A stretch of 64,000 nucleotides of DNA from Rhizobium sp. (GTDB lineage: Bacteria > Pseudomonadota > Alphaproteobacteria > Rhizobiales > Rhizobiaceae), in contig JAPZUE010000006.1 in assembly GCA_027533385.1 (NCBI GenBank), positions 124,001 to 188,000 on the forward strand. The letters are read 5' to 3'. The position numbers and the translations under genes were made by a program. Shown here piece by piece: positions 1 through 9,700 of this stretch (positions are counted from its first letter, which is position 1; each line of letters begins with the position of its first letter). The notes beneath the pieces were generated by a model, which was not told the origin of the DNA, did not search any database, and saw nothing but the letters and a program-made list of their open reading frames with translations.

Positions 1-1
1 C

Positions 2-544
2 CTTGATATGCTGGAGGAGCATGGCCTCGAAGGCCTGACGCTGCGCAAGCTCGCCGCCCGCGTCGGCGTCTCCCATGCCGCCCCCGAACATCACTTTCCG
101 ACCCTGAGGCACCTACTGACCGCCTTTGCCGTTGAGGGCTTCAGGTTATTCGCCACCTCGATGCGCTCCGCCATGGCGGAAGCAACCAATGATCCGGCAG
201 ACCAGCTCCGCGCCGCCTCGCGTGGCTATCTCGCCTTTGCGAGCACGCATCCGCATCTCTTTCGCCTGATGTTCACCGCCAACCGCCTCGACTGGGACGA
301 CCCGGCGCTCGGGCCCCCTTCAAACGCGGCGCATGCCGTGCTTGAGGAAATCTCGTTGCCGGTGGCGAAACGCCTGAAGCGCGACACGCCGGAGGGCAGG
401 GCCGCCGTCGAACAACTCGTCTGGTCGCAGATCCACGGCCATGCCCATCTGATGATCGACGGCAAGCTGCAGCGGGAGGGCGGAACGGGTCATGAGCCGT
501 TTGCGGCGCCGCTGGATCTGGCGAGTGTATTATTGCCGGAGTGA
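2..544 (+). CDS. TetR/AcrR family regulator, 5'-truncated by window edge
   Basis: The reading frame is open at the window start, so the N-terminus is missing. The first ATG at position 8 is probably internal, because the two codons before it also fit the usual first helix of a TetR DNA-binding domain. The visible N-terminal part has the TetR helix-turn-helix (TLRKLAARVGVSHAAPEHHF) with the aromatic end of the recognition helix. The C-terminal part carries WSQIHGHAHL near its end, which fits the WHG-type ligand-binding domain. It should be a cytoplasmic dimeric repressor, but the target and ligand cannot be read from the sequence. The last 113 bp are duplicated at 2323-2435, and an IS110-family element begins almost directly after the stop codon. 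Confidence 0.9.
   Translation, partial: LDMLEEHGLEGLTLRKLAARVGVSHAAPEHHFPTLRHLLTAFAVEGFRLFATSMRSAMAEATNDPADQLRAASRGYLAFASTHPHLFRLMFTANRLDWDDPALGPPSNAAHAVLEEISLPVAKRLKRDTPEGRAAVEQLVWSQIHGHAHLMIDGKLQREGGTGHEPFAAPLDLASVLLPE
432..544 (+). repeat. Direct repeat copy 1: 3' end of the tetR gene
   Basis: This 113-bp stretch ends exactly at the tetR stop codon and recurs at 2323-2435 with two differences by eye (G503 is A2394, A529 is G2420). The similarity stops just after the stop codon in both copies. The sequence between the copies holds the IS110-type transposase and a small exported-protein gene. Confidence 0.95.
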
Positions 545-560
545 GCGACTGTCTTGCCAG

Positions 561-1703
<1,143 letters not shown>

Positions 1704-1753
1704 CTAGAGGGGCGAGCATTGGAATACGGGTTTGGGATGATTACAATCGTCGC

Positions 1754-2272
1754 ATGATGACTAGATATACCCTTGCGCCACCAGCACTGCTCAACCTCGT
1801 TTCGGCTATGATGCTGCTTTTTGCTTCTGGTCCGGCGGCGGCACAGCAGATTGATCTCCCCGGCGGCTTTCAACTCGGCGGTTCACTTGATGAAGCCAAG
1901 AAGCATGCGGCTTCCCGAGGTTGGCAGCTCGTTGTCCTTTCACCAGAATTGCCAGATACCTGGCTTGCAAAGGATCAGAACATAGGCATTCACGTCTGCA
2001 ACAACATCGTGGCCAGCATAACTGAAACCTCACCGGGTAGTCTGGATGACTTTGCTCAAATCGTTTTCGACCTACAGATGGAAAGAGGTAAGCCGAAACT
2101 GCAGGTCATGTCGTTCATGGCCGGATCAACACGGATTTCAAACATAGATGCACGTTTCGCTGAGGTGGAGGGCCTGAGTATCGCTGTGCAGTTCAGTAGC
2201 ACGGGTGGCAGGCTTGCCATTTCCACGGTCTACTCGTCCGACATATGCGCGCAGCATCCGACAGGCCGTTAG
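1754..2272 (+). CDS. Small exported protein of unknown function
   Basis: This 172-residue protein starts at the ATG giving MMTRYTLAPPALLNL. The in-frame sequence upstream overlaps the IS110 left end and is not protein-like. Residues 1 to about 33 form a signal peptide with a hydrophobic core and a likely cleavage site after GPAAA. The mature part is mixed alpha/beta in character and has two cysteines (HVCNN and SDICAQ) that could form a disulfide in the periplasm. I do not recognise the family. The gene sits alone between the insertion element and the orphan tetR-end repeat, so it may have arrived with, or been left behind by, the rearrangement that made the repeats. Confidence 0.65.
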   Translation: MMTRYTLAPPALLNLVSAMMLLFASGPAAAQQIDLPGGFQLGGSLDEAKKHAASRGWQLVVLSPELPDTWLAKDQNIGIHVCNNIVASITETSPGSLDDFAQIVFDLQMERGKPKLQVMSFMAGSTRISNIDARFAEVEGLSIAVQFSSTGGRLAISTVYSSDICAQHPTGR

Positions 2273-2322
2273 GTGATAGGCACCAACGGTGTAGCGTCAT
2301 TTCTCTCAAATAGTTTCGTGCC

Positions 2323-2435
2323 TCCACGGCCATGCCCATCTGATGATCGACGGCAAGCTGCAGCGGGAGGGCGGAACGGGTCATGAGCCGTTTACGGCGC
2401 CGCTGGATCTGGCGAGTGTGTTATTGCCGGAGTGA
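2323..2435 (+). repeat. Direct repeat copy 2: orphan 3' end of tetR
   Basis: This is 113 bp matching 432-544 at 111 positions, offset by 1,891 bp. No tetR coding sequence precedes it, so it is a gene-end remnant or a duplicated insertion site. It ends at the same stop codon as copy 1 and is followed by unrelated sequence. Confidence 0.95.
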
Positions 2436-2556
2436 TGGGAAAGCGGTTGCGCAGTAATTCCGGACATTCCCTGTTTTCCTGATATGAGCTAAATGCGGAC
2501 ATAAAGTCTACACAGGCGAGGCGGCTTGAGCCAAAGGTACGAGGAGGGTGTAGTTC

Positions 2557-3075
2557 TTGGCTACTTATGGGCGGAATAACTTCGAACTCAACTCAGCTAT
2601 TGCCATCCGAGACATATATCGCTTGTTTCTGGTGTTTAGCGGAGACGGCCAGCTTTTTGATCTTGCGCCTTCACCGGACGATCCCCTTAGGTTAATGCGC
2701 GACGATCACTTCGCAGACGAGATTACCCATTTGCTGATCGGCACCGCAGTCGCTAATCGTATTCACGCAGAGCACATGAGCCACTTACGCGCGGATCCAG
2801 CAGAGTTGAGGCATCAGCCCATCACTCTTCGCTGTGGATCGCTCCAACCGGACGTTCTTAACAGCGATAAGGAGGTGGCGCTTACGTTCGAGCAAGCTTG
2901 CAACAAGATCATCCACGCCATCCACATCGTCCCAGATTGCGGCAACCCAGCGGAGAATCCTTTAAGTAGTCAAGTCAAGCTGCGAGGTACCTTGGGAAAA
3001 GCAGCCTGGTCTGCGTACTTAAGTATCCCGCAATACGTTCGCGCATCGATTTTGAATTTTCGTGACCACACATGA
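2557..3075 (+). CDS. Hypothetical protein with NKIIH motif (possible HEPN-like helical protein)
   Basis: This 172-residue protein uses a TTG start supported by a GAGGAGGG ribosome site at 2541-2548, 8 nt upstream. There is no signal peptide or membrane segment. The middle contains ACNKIIHAIH, and the C-terminus has a strand-rich segment ending in SIPQYVRASILNF. From memory, this resembles a group of unnamed bacterial proteins with an REACNKIIHA motif, but here the usual Arg is replaced (TFEQACNKIIH). Whether it is a HEPN relative is uncertain. Base composition is lower in GC than in the flanking core genes. The HEPN-motif gene follows after 152 bp on the same strand. Confidence 0.55.
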   Translation: MATYGRNNFELNSAIAIRDIYRLFLVFSGDGQLFDLAPSPDDPLRLMRDDHFADEITHLLIGTAVANRIHAEHMSHLRADPAELRHQPITLRCGSLQPDVLNSDKEVALTFEQACNKIIHAIHIVPDCGNPAENPLSSQVKLRGTLGKAAWSAYLSIPQYVRASILNFRDHT

Positions 3076-3227
3076 TGCCTTTCTCCGACTGCTCACTGTG
3101 TGGCGCGGCTTGCTCTGATTGCGCCGGCCACCGTTGATACAATCGATGGCTGGCTCCCTCGTGCGCGATGTTTTCGTGATCAAGATGGGCAGGGCCTATG
3201 GCGCATTGTTTGTGATTTGGGGGCACT

Positions 3228-4100
3228 ATGAATTTTGATAGATATCTTCCTCTTCGATCGAGAAGTATTGCGATTAACGAATTCAACGATCGTCAGACGG
3301 AGCTAAACGAGCATTTCTGGTCATTTGTCGTGATGACGGAAAATGCCCGATATCTGGCCCGCGAAGCCGGCAAGGCAAATCCAAAGACATCGACAGCCAG
3401 CCTCTTCCATGCAAGTGGTCCGGACGTCGCACGAGTGCCTCCCACAGTCGACATGTGGTTGAAGGCGAACGACGCCTTAGGAAATTGGCTGCGTCTGTCA
3501 GCTTTGGTCTCAGCGGTCGCCTTCCACGAGGCATACATAAGTCGGATTGTCAGAACCGCTTTGATGTCAGACCCATTGTGTCGTTATGGAGCCTCAGGGG
3601 AGTTGGACGGGACGATCCTCCTCAAGCGCGGGATTGAGATAGATTATGAAGCGGATCAGAAGTCACTCACTCGGGATGTGTGGAGCACACGCGCTGCAAA
3701 CTTTAGGCGCATCTTTAAGGCTGCAGACACGTCGGTCATGTTTCCAATCGCAAGACTTGAAAAGATGAGGGAGCTTCGAAACGAATTCGCTCACGGTTTT
3801 GGTAGATCTCTTGACGTGCCGGAACCTTCCGACTTGGTAGATCGTCTATCCATCAAAATCTCTCAGGCCACACTTTTAAACTACTTGGGAACTCTCTCGA
3901 AGTCCGCCAGCGCGATTGACCGATTCTTGATGGAGAAGTACATTGGATGTTTCGAAATAATACATTTGTATCATGTTTGTAAGGCAGATCGCCCGACGCA
4001 GACGGCGCGAGACTTCAAGAAGCATCTTATCGGCAGCGGCTTTCCAAATGCCAGCGTGCCCTTCTGTAGAGGACTTATCTCCTACTATGAGAATGCATGA
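3228..4100 (+). CDS. HEPN-domain protein, putative RNase-like
   Basis: This is a 290-residue soluble protein. Around residues 180-195 it has KMRELRNEFAHGFG, the RN-x3-H form of the HEPN catalytic motif, set between long helices. This is typical of RiboL-PSP/MAE-type HEPN domains in toxins and abortive-infection proteins. A helix-rich N-terminal half (ALGNWLRLSALVSAVAFHEAYI) precedes it. The likely activity is RNA cleavage as a dimer, inferred from the motif only. No nucleotidyltransferase (MNT) antidote lies adjacent. The gene lies in the lower-GC accessory stretch with the IS110 element, which suggests transfer. Confidence 0.6.
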   Translation: MNFDRYLPLRSRSIAINEFNDRQTELNEHFWSFVVMTENARYLAREAGKANPKTSTASLFHASGPDVARVPPTVDMWLKANDALGNWLRLSALVSAVAFHEAYISRIVRTALMSDPLCRYGASGELDGTILLKRGIEIDYEADQKSLTRDVWSTRAANFRRIFKAADTSVMFPIARLEKMRELRNEFAHGFGRSLDVPEPSDLVDRLSIKISQATLLNYLGTLSKSASAIDRFLMEKYIGCFEIIHLYHVCKADRPTQTARDFKKHLIGSGFPNASVPFCRGLISYYENA

Positions 4101-4257
4101 AGTACCGCATGGTAGGCTCACACGATCCAGTATTTCGAGCAATGCTCGCCATTAGCCCTGAAATTGCATCCAACCCCTTGACGTCGACTCGATTAGGCTA
4201 GGCCCTCTACCTATCCTGATAAACTGTCCCAGCTCTCCCCGCCCCACACCACGCAGC

Positions 4258-4286
4258 CTTGACAAATCAGGCGCACCATGCGCTTT
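4258..4286 (+). promoter_or_regulatory. Possible promoter upstream of aspS
   Basis: CTTGAC at 4258-4263 matches the rhizobial -35 consensus about 100 bp upstream of the aspS start. The -10 position at 17-bp spacing (CGCTTT) is poor, so the call is weak. Confidence 0.25.
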
Positions 4287-4361
4287 TCCGCCCGATTTTC
4301 TATCGGTCGCGCGCCTCATCTGGTGGTGCCCTTTCGACCGTCACATTCGGGATACCTGATC

Positions 4362-6152
4362 ATGCATCGTTACCGCAGCCACACCTGTGCCGCTCTTCGC
4401 AAGTCCGACGTCGGTCAGACCGTCCGCCTCTCGGGCTGGGTCCATCGCGTTCGTGACCATGGCGGCGTGCTCTTCATCGACCTGCGCGATCACTATGGCA
4501 TCACCCAGGTCGTCGCCGATCCGGATAGCCCGGCCTTCAAGCTGGCCGAGACCGTGCGTGGCGAATGGGTCATCCGCATCGACGGCCTGGTCAAGGCCCG
4601 TACGGACGACACCGTCAACAAGACCATGCCGACCGGCGAGATCGAGCTTTACGCGCAGGAAATCGAGGTTCTCTCGGCCGCCAAGGAACTGCCGCTGCCG
4701 GTCTTCGGCGAGCCCGACTATCCGGAAGACGTGCGCCTGAAGTATCGCTTCCTCGATTTGCGCCGCGACACGCTGCACAAGAACATCGTCAAGCGCACCC
4801 AGATCATCTCCGCCATGCGCACCGGCATGGCCGAAGCCGGCTTTGCCGAATACACGACCCCGATCCTGACGGCCTCTTCGCCGGAAGGCGCGCGCGACTT
4901 CCTGGTGCCGAGCCGCATCCATGAAGGCAAGTTCTTCGCGCTGCCGCAGGCGCCGCAGCAGTACAAGCAGCTCTTGATGGTCGCCGGTTTCGACCGCTAC
5001 TTCCAGATCGCGCCTTGCTTCCGCGATGAAGACCCGCGCGCCGACCGTCTGCCGGGCGAGTTCTACCAGCTCGACGTCGAAATGAGCTTCGTCACCCAGG
5101 AAGATGTCTGGGGCACGATGGAGCCGATGATGACGAAGGTCTTCGAGCAGTTCGCCGAAGGCAAGCCGGTCACCAAGCAATGGCAGCGCATCCCCTATGA
5201 CGAGGCGATCCGCAAGTATGGCTCCGACAAGCCGGACCTGCGCAACCCGATTGTCATGGAAGCGGTCACCGACCATTTCCGCGATTCCGGCTTCAAGATC
5301 TTTGCCAACATGATCGCCTCGAACCCGAAGGTCGAAGTCTGGGCAATCCCGGCCAAGACCGGTGGCAGCAGAGCTTTCTGCGACCGCATGAACGCCTGGG
5401 CACAGAGCGCCGGCCAGCCGGGCCTCGGCTATATCTTCTGGAAGGAAGAGGACGGCAAGCTCGGCGGCTCCGGCCCGCTTGCCAAGAACATCGGCGAAGA
5501 GCGCACCGAAGCGATCCGCACCCAGCTCGGTCTCGAAGCCGGCGACGCCGCCTTCTTCGTCGCCGGCGATCCGGCCAAGTTCTACAAATTCGCCGGTGAA
5601 GCCCGCACCCGGGCCGGCGAGGAGCTGAACCTCGTCGATCGCGACCGTTTCGAAATGTGCTGGATCGTCGACTTCCCGTTCTACGAATACAACGAGGACG
5701 AAAAGAAGATCGACTTCGCCCACAACCCCTTCTCGATGCCGCAGGGTGGTCTGGAAGCGCTGGAAAGCCAGGATCCGCTGTCGCTCAAGGCCTATCAGTA
5801 TGACGCGGTCTGCAACGGCTTCGAGATCGCCTCGGGCTCGATCCGTAACCAGTCGCCGGAACTGATGGTCAAGGCGTTTGAACTGGTCGGTCTGTCGAAG
5901 GACGACGTCGAGGAACGCTTCGGCGGCATGTACCGGGCCTTCCAGTACGGCGCCCCTCCGCATGGCGGCTGCGCCTTCGGTATCGACCGCGTGGTCATGC
6001 TCTTGGTCGGTGCGAAGAACCTGCGCGAGATCTCGCTCTTCCCGATGAACCAGCAGGCCCAGGACCTGCTGATGAACGCCCCGTCGCCGGCCACCCCGAC
6101 CCAGCTGCGCGAACTGGCGCTGCGCGTCGTGCCGCAGCCGAAGAAGGACTGA
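4362..6152 (+). CDS. aspS: Aspartyl-tRNA synthetase
   Basis: This 596-residue class II aminoacyl-tRNA synthetase charges tRNA with aspartate in the cytoplasm. The start at [13 protein letters not shown] gives the usual bacterial N-terminus; an in-frame upstream ATG at 4278 would add 28 unrelated residues. The order is an OB-fold anticodon-binding domain (about 1-110, [12 protein letters not shown]), the class II core with motif 2 ([10 protein letters not shown]), the bacterial GAD insertion, and motif 3 ([10 protein letters not shown]) near the C-terminus. Whether it is discriminating or also charges tRNA-Asn cannot be told here. It appears monocistronic, ending at a strong terminator. Confidence 0.98.
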   Translation: MHRYRSHTCAALRKSDVGQTVRLSGWVHRVRDHGGVLFIDLRDHYGITQVVADPDSPAFKLAETVRGEWVIRIDGLVKARTDDTVNKTMPTGEIELYAQEIEVLSAAKELPLPVFGEPDYPEDVRLKYRFLDLRRDTLHKNIVKRTQIISAMRTGMAEAGFAEYTTPILTASSPEGARDFLVPSRIHEGKFFALPQAPQQYKQLLMVAGFDRYFQIAPCFRDEDPRADRLPGEFYQLDVEMSFVTQEDVWGTMEPMMTKVFEQFAEGKPVTKQWQRIPYDEAIRKYGSDKPDLRNPIVMEAVTDHFRDSGFKIFANMIASNPKVEVWAIPAKTGGSRAFCDRMNAWAQSAGQPGLGYIFWKEEDGKLGGSGPLAKNIGEERTEAIRTQLGLEAGDAAFFVAGDPAKFYKFAGEARTRAGEELNLVDRDRFEMCWIVDFPFYEYNEDEKKIDFAHNPFSMPQGGLEALESQDPLSLKAYQYDAVCNGFEIASGSIRNQSPELMVKAFELVGLSKDDVEERFGGMYRAFQYGAPPHGGCAFGIDRVVMLLVGAKNLREISLFPMNQQAQDLLMNAPSPATPTQLRELALRVVPQPKKD

Positions 6153-6180
6153 TCCTGACATCGGATCGGAAAAATCATCG

Positions 6181-6208
6181 AAGGCCGGGAGCAATCCCGG
6201 CCTTTATG
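6181..6208 (+). terminator. Rho-independent terminator of aspS
   Basis: A perfect 10-bp stem (AAGGCCGGGA / TCCCGGCCTT) with a GCAA loop is followed by a T-rich tail, 28 bp after the aspS stop. Confidence 0.85.
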
Positions 6209-6752
6209 TTTATGACGCTCCGGTTGTGGTCTGCGGGCATTGGTCCTGTCGCACCGTCCGGCTTGTCAGCGTCACACGGTGGTCATTGGCACGCGTTCAA
6301 CCGATGGGACGGCGCCTCGAGATCGCGCGCTTCGCCATGCCAAAAGGCCTAAGCAGACGCCCGCAGCCTAAGGTGGTGGCGACTCATCGAAATACGCCTC
6401 TGGGGTTGTGTGCCTTCCATGGGGCGCGACGGAATGCGGCGACACAGATTTCTCTCGACAACAGTGGAATTCGGCCCCGGATTGGTGAATATCACCCTTA
6501 AGAATACGGGGGACTTTTGCCCGTTTCGGCAGCGCATCGGCCCCGCAGCAAATGCGATTATTTCGGCCTTTTGAATGGTCGATAACGATTTTCTAAACAA
6601 CGGAAATGCAACGCTTTTCCGGCCGGAATCAACGCAGTTTTCAATAATGGTCGTTCATTGCATAACCCGCTATACGCTCGCAGTTAACAGAGTCTTGCTT
6701 GCCCCCTCTGGCCCGCTCTAACTACGGTCAACGTATTAAGGGGTGAGTTACC
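6209..6752. other. Long intergenic leader before the giant adhesin gene
   Basis: About 540 bp without a convincing gene; the short open frames here have no ribosome site or protein-like composition. It holds a 13-bp palindrome at 6484-6496 and ends with an AAGGGG ribosome site at 6738-6743, 9 nt before the adhesin start. I see no clear -35/-10 pair. The length suggests a regulated promoter region or long leader. Confidence 0.5.
6484..6496. promoter_or_regulatory. Palindrome, possible operator
   Basis: GGTGA-ATA-TCACC is a perfect 5-bp inverted repeat around a 3-bp centre, about 255 bp upstream of the adhesin start. A repeat this short can occur by chance. Confidence 0.25.
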
Positions 6753-9700
6753 ATGTCCATCGAAGATCCGCGTCTGTCCAGCATCGACACTACGTCCGCC
6801 GCTGACGATTTTGAATCTGCGGTCGAAGAACATCTTGGTTTCGTCCGCGATGGCGTTGACGGCATCGAGGTTGCTCAGGCTCAAACGCCCGAAAGCGGTC
6901 GCACGGATCGCGTGCCGGCCCAGCCCCCGGTGCAGACGGCGGCTGCCACCATTCCGAGCGAAGTGACGCCGGACGCCCAGAATGTCGTCACTCTGCCGGC
7001 AGGCATTGAGCTCGACAACCTGGAGTTCGAGGTTGACGGTGCAAACCTCGTCCTCATCCTGGCTGACGGCACGGAGATCGTGGTTGTCGGCGGTGCTGCC
7101 AACATTCCGACCTTCGTGATCGGAGACGTCGAACTGCCGCAGGTCGCCCTGTTTGCGGCGCTCGAAGGCTCCAACATCAACGTTGCAGCGGGTCCGGATG
7201 GTACGTTCTCGGCTCAGTCGACGCCAGGCAACAGCCGCGACTTCGATGACCAGGAAATCGGTGACGGTTTCGAAGAATTCGCTTTGGCCGACTTGCTCGC
7301 CGGAACCGAACAGGGCGATGCCGCAGCCGAAGGCACGGATGATTTCATCGACGGCCAGCCGCTGTTCGGCGTGCAGGGTGATTTCTCGATCGCCGAAAGC
7401 GTGCTCGTGGATGACAATCCCGCCAATCAGACGGTCAACGGGCAGATTATCTTCTCGCAGGGCAGCGATTTCGGCACGATCCGCAACATCGCCTTCGTTG
7501 CGGCCGCCGACGTTACGGAAGCGACCGATGCCACGGGTGCCGCCGTCGCGCTCACCTCTGCCGGCGTGCCCGTTGTGATTACCCCCTCTGCCGACGGCCT
7601 GACGCTGACGGGCACGGCCAATGGCGTGACGATCTTCACGCTGACGGTCACCGACGTCGTGGAAGGCTTCTTCACCTTCACGCTGTCCGGTGCCGTCGAC
7701 AATCCCGGCATCGGCCAGACCGGCCTCAGCGACCTGCTGCGCCTGACCTTCAACGTCACGATCACCGACAATGATGGCGATACGGTCGAGGGCACCTTTG
7801 CCATCGACATCGCGGATGATGCCCCGACCGCCTCGATTGGCGCGACCGGCTCCGTCGAAGACGAGGCCGTCGTCGGCGGCAATGACGAGGACGAGGTGCC
7901 CGAGCTTTCGTCCGTTGCGACCGGTTCTTTGAACGTCAACTGGGGCGCGGACAGCAACAACGACGGTCTCCTGGGTGATCGCTCGGTCGCCTTCACCTCC
8001 GAAACCGTTGGCGTGGCCGGAGGCTTCGCCGAGGGCCTGACCTCGCTCGGTCGGGCGGTAACCACCATCGTTCTGCCGGACGGCACACTTGTCGGTTATG
8101 TCGGTGAAGGCGTACCGGAGGCAGCCACGGCAGAGAACGTGGTCTTCTTCGCCACCCTGTCGGATGTCGCCAACGGCTCCTACAGCTTCACGCTGGTCCA
8201 GCCGCTGGATCATGCATCCGGATCGGATGAGAACACGCTGTCTCTGACCTTCGGCTATACGGCGACCGACAGCGATGGCGACAGTGTGACGTCCAGTTTC
8301 GTCGTCAACATCGTCGATGATGTGCCGGTCCAGGGCGAAGTAGGCCCCAACGACGGGATCTCCGAAGACGATGTGTCCGAATATGTGGCCACCGATACGA
8401 CTGAGGGTGAGGAGGCCGCAGCCTCTGGCTCGCTTGGCATCCGCTGGGGCGCGGATAACGATATCCGCGGCGAGACCGAGGGTGATACCTTCGGCCGGAC
8501 CGTGCGCTTCTTCGGCACGACGATTTCGGACGGCGAAGGTCAAGGCAAGGGGGACGGCGAAGGCGAAGGTATAGCGCAGCGCGTTGCCGTTTCGGGCCAG
8601 GTATCTGCCGGCGTCTACGACGACGCGGGAATGCTGGGTCTCTCGATCGATGGTGGCTCCTTCAGCTCCGGCGACCGTACGCTCCGATTCCAGGTTGTCG
8701 ATCTCGACAACGGCGGGCAGTCCATCATCGCGTTCTACGAAGAAGCCGGCGAGGGCGAGGAACTTGTCCGCGTTGACGTCTTCGAGATCACGCTTGATCC
8801 CACGGCGACCAATGGCAGTTACACCGTCGAGATCTTCAAGCCGCTCGACCATGATGCCGAGTCTGATGCCATCACGCTGAACTTCAGCTTCCAAGGGACG
8901 GACTCTGACGGTGACAGCGCGGAGTCAGCTTCGGCCAGCGTGATCATTTCGGATGATGCTCCGGTGCAGGGCGAGCCCGGCCGGCGACCGACACTGAACG
9001 AGGACAATGTCTCCGAATATGACCTCACCGACGCAACGCCAAACCGCGATGTGAGAAAAACGGGCGATGTCTCGCTGGGTATTGCCTGGGGTGCCGACGA
9101 CAATATTCGGGGCGAGACGGAAGGCGATGAATTCGGCCGAACGGTCAAGTTCTTCAGCCCGAGCCGCCCAGAGAGCGAAGTCGAGGCAAGACTTGGTCCG
9201 GGCGGTTCTCAGGTAGAAGCCCGAAACTACAACGATCCCGCCGAGCTTGGCCTTTCCATCCGTGGCGGTACGTTCACGTCTGGCGGCAAGCCGCTCTATT
9301 ATGTTGTCGCGGATCTGATCAACGGCGGTCAGGCGCTGACGGCCTATATCGATGGCACTGAGCCCGCCGAGAAGGTGTTCGAGATCGTTCTCGATCCGAC
9401 GTCGAAAAATGGGTCCTATACGGTCGAAATCTTCCGTGAGCTCGACCACAATGTTGGCAGCAATGCGCTGCGGATTTCCTTCCAGTATCAGGGCACAGAT
9501 GCCGACGGCGACGCAGCTGCTCCCGGCCAGGCAAGCGTTCGGATCCGTGACGACGAGCCCGTGCAGGGTGAGCCCGGCGATCGGCCGACGTTGAACGAAG
9601 ACAACGTTTCGGAATACGACCTCACCGATGCGACTCCAAATCGCGATATCACGAAGACCGGCAATGTTTCATTGGGTATTGCCTGGGGTGCCGACGACAA

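Noticed and set aside
2436-2556. Possible IS remnant after the orphan tetR end
   Set aside because: A short CGGACAT word occurs twice, but I see no inverted ends or transposase fragment.
4341-6194. 617-codon minus-strand frame opposite aspS
   Set aside because: It mirrors aspS in a GC-rich third-position frame; aspS has all class II motifs.
6226-6501. 91-codon frame in the adhesin leader
   Set aside because: It has no ribosome site, Arg/Cys-rich random composition and no family resemblance.
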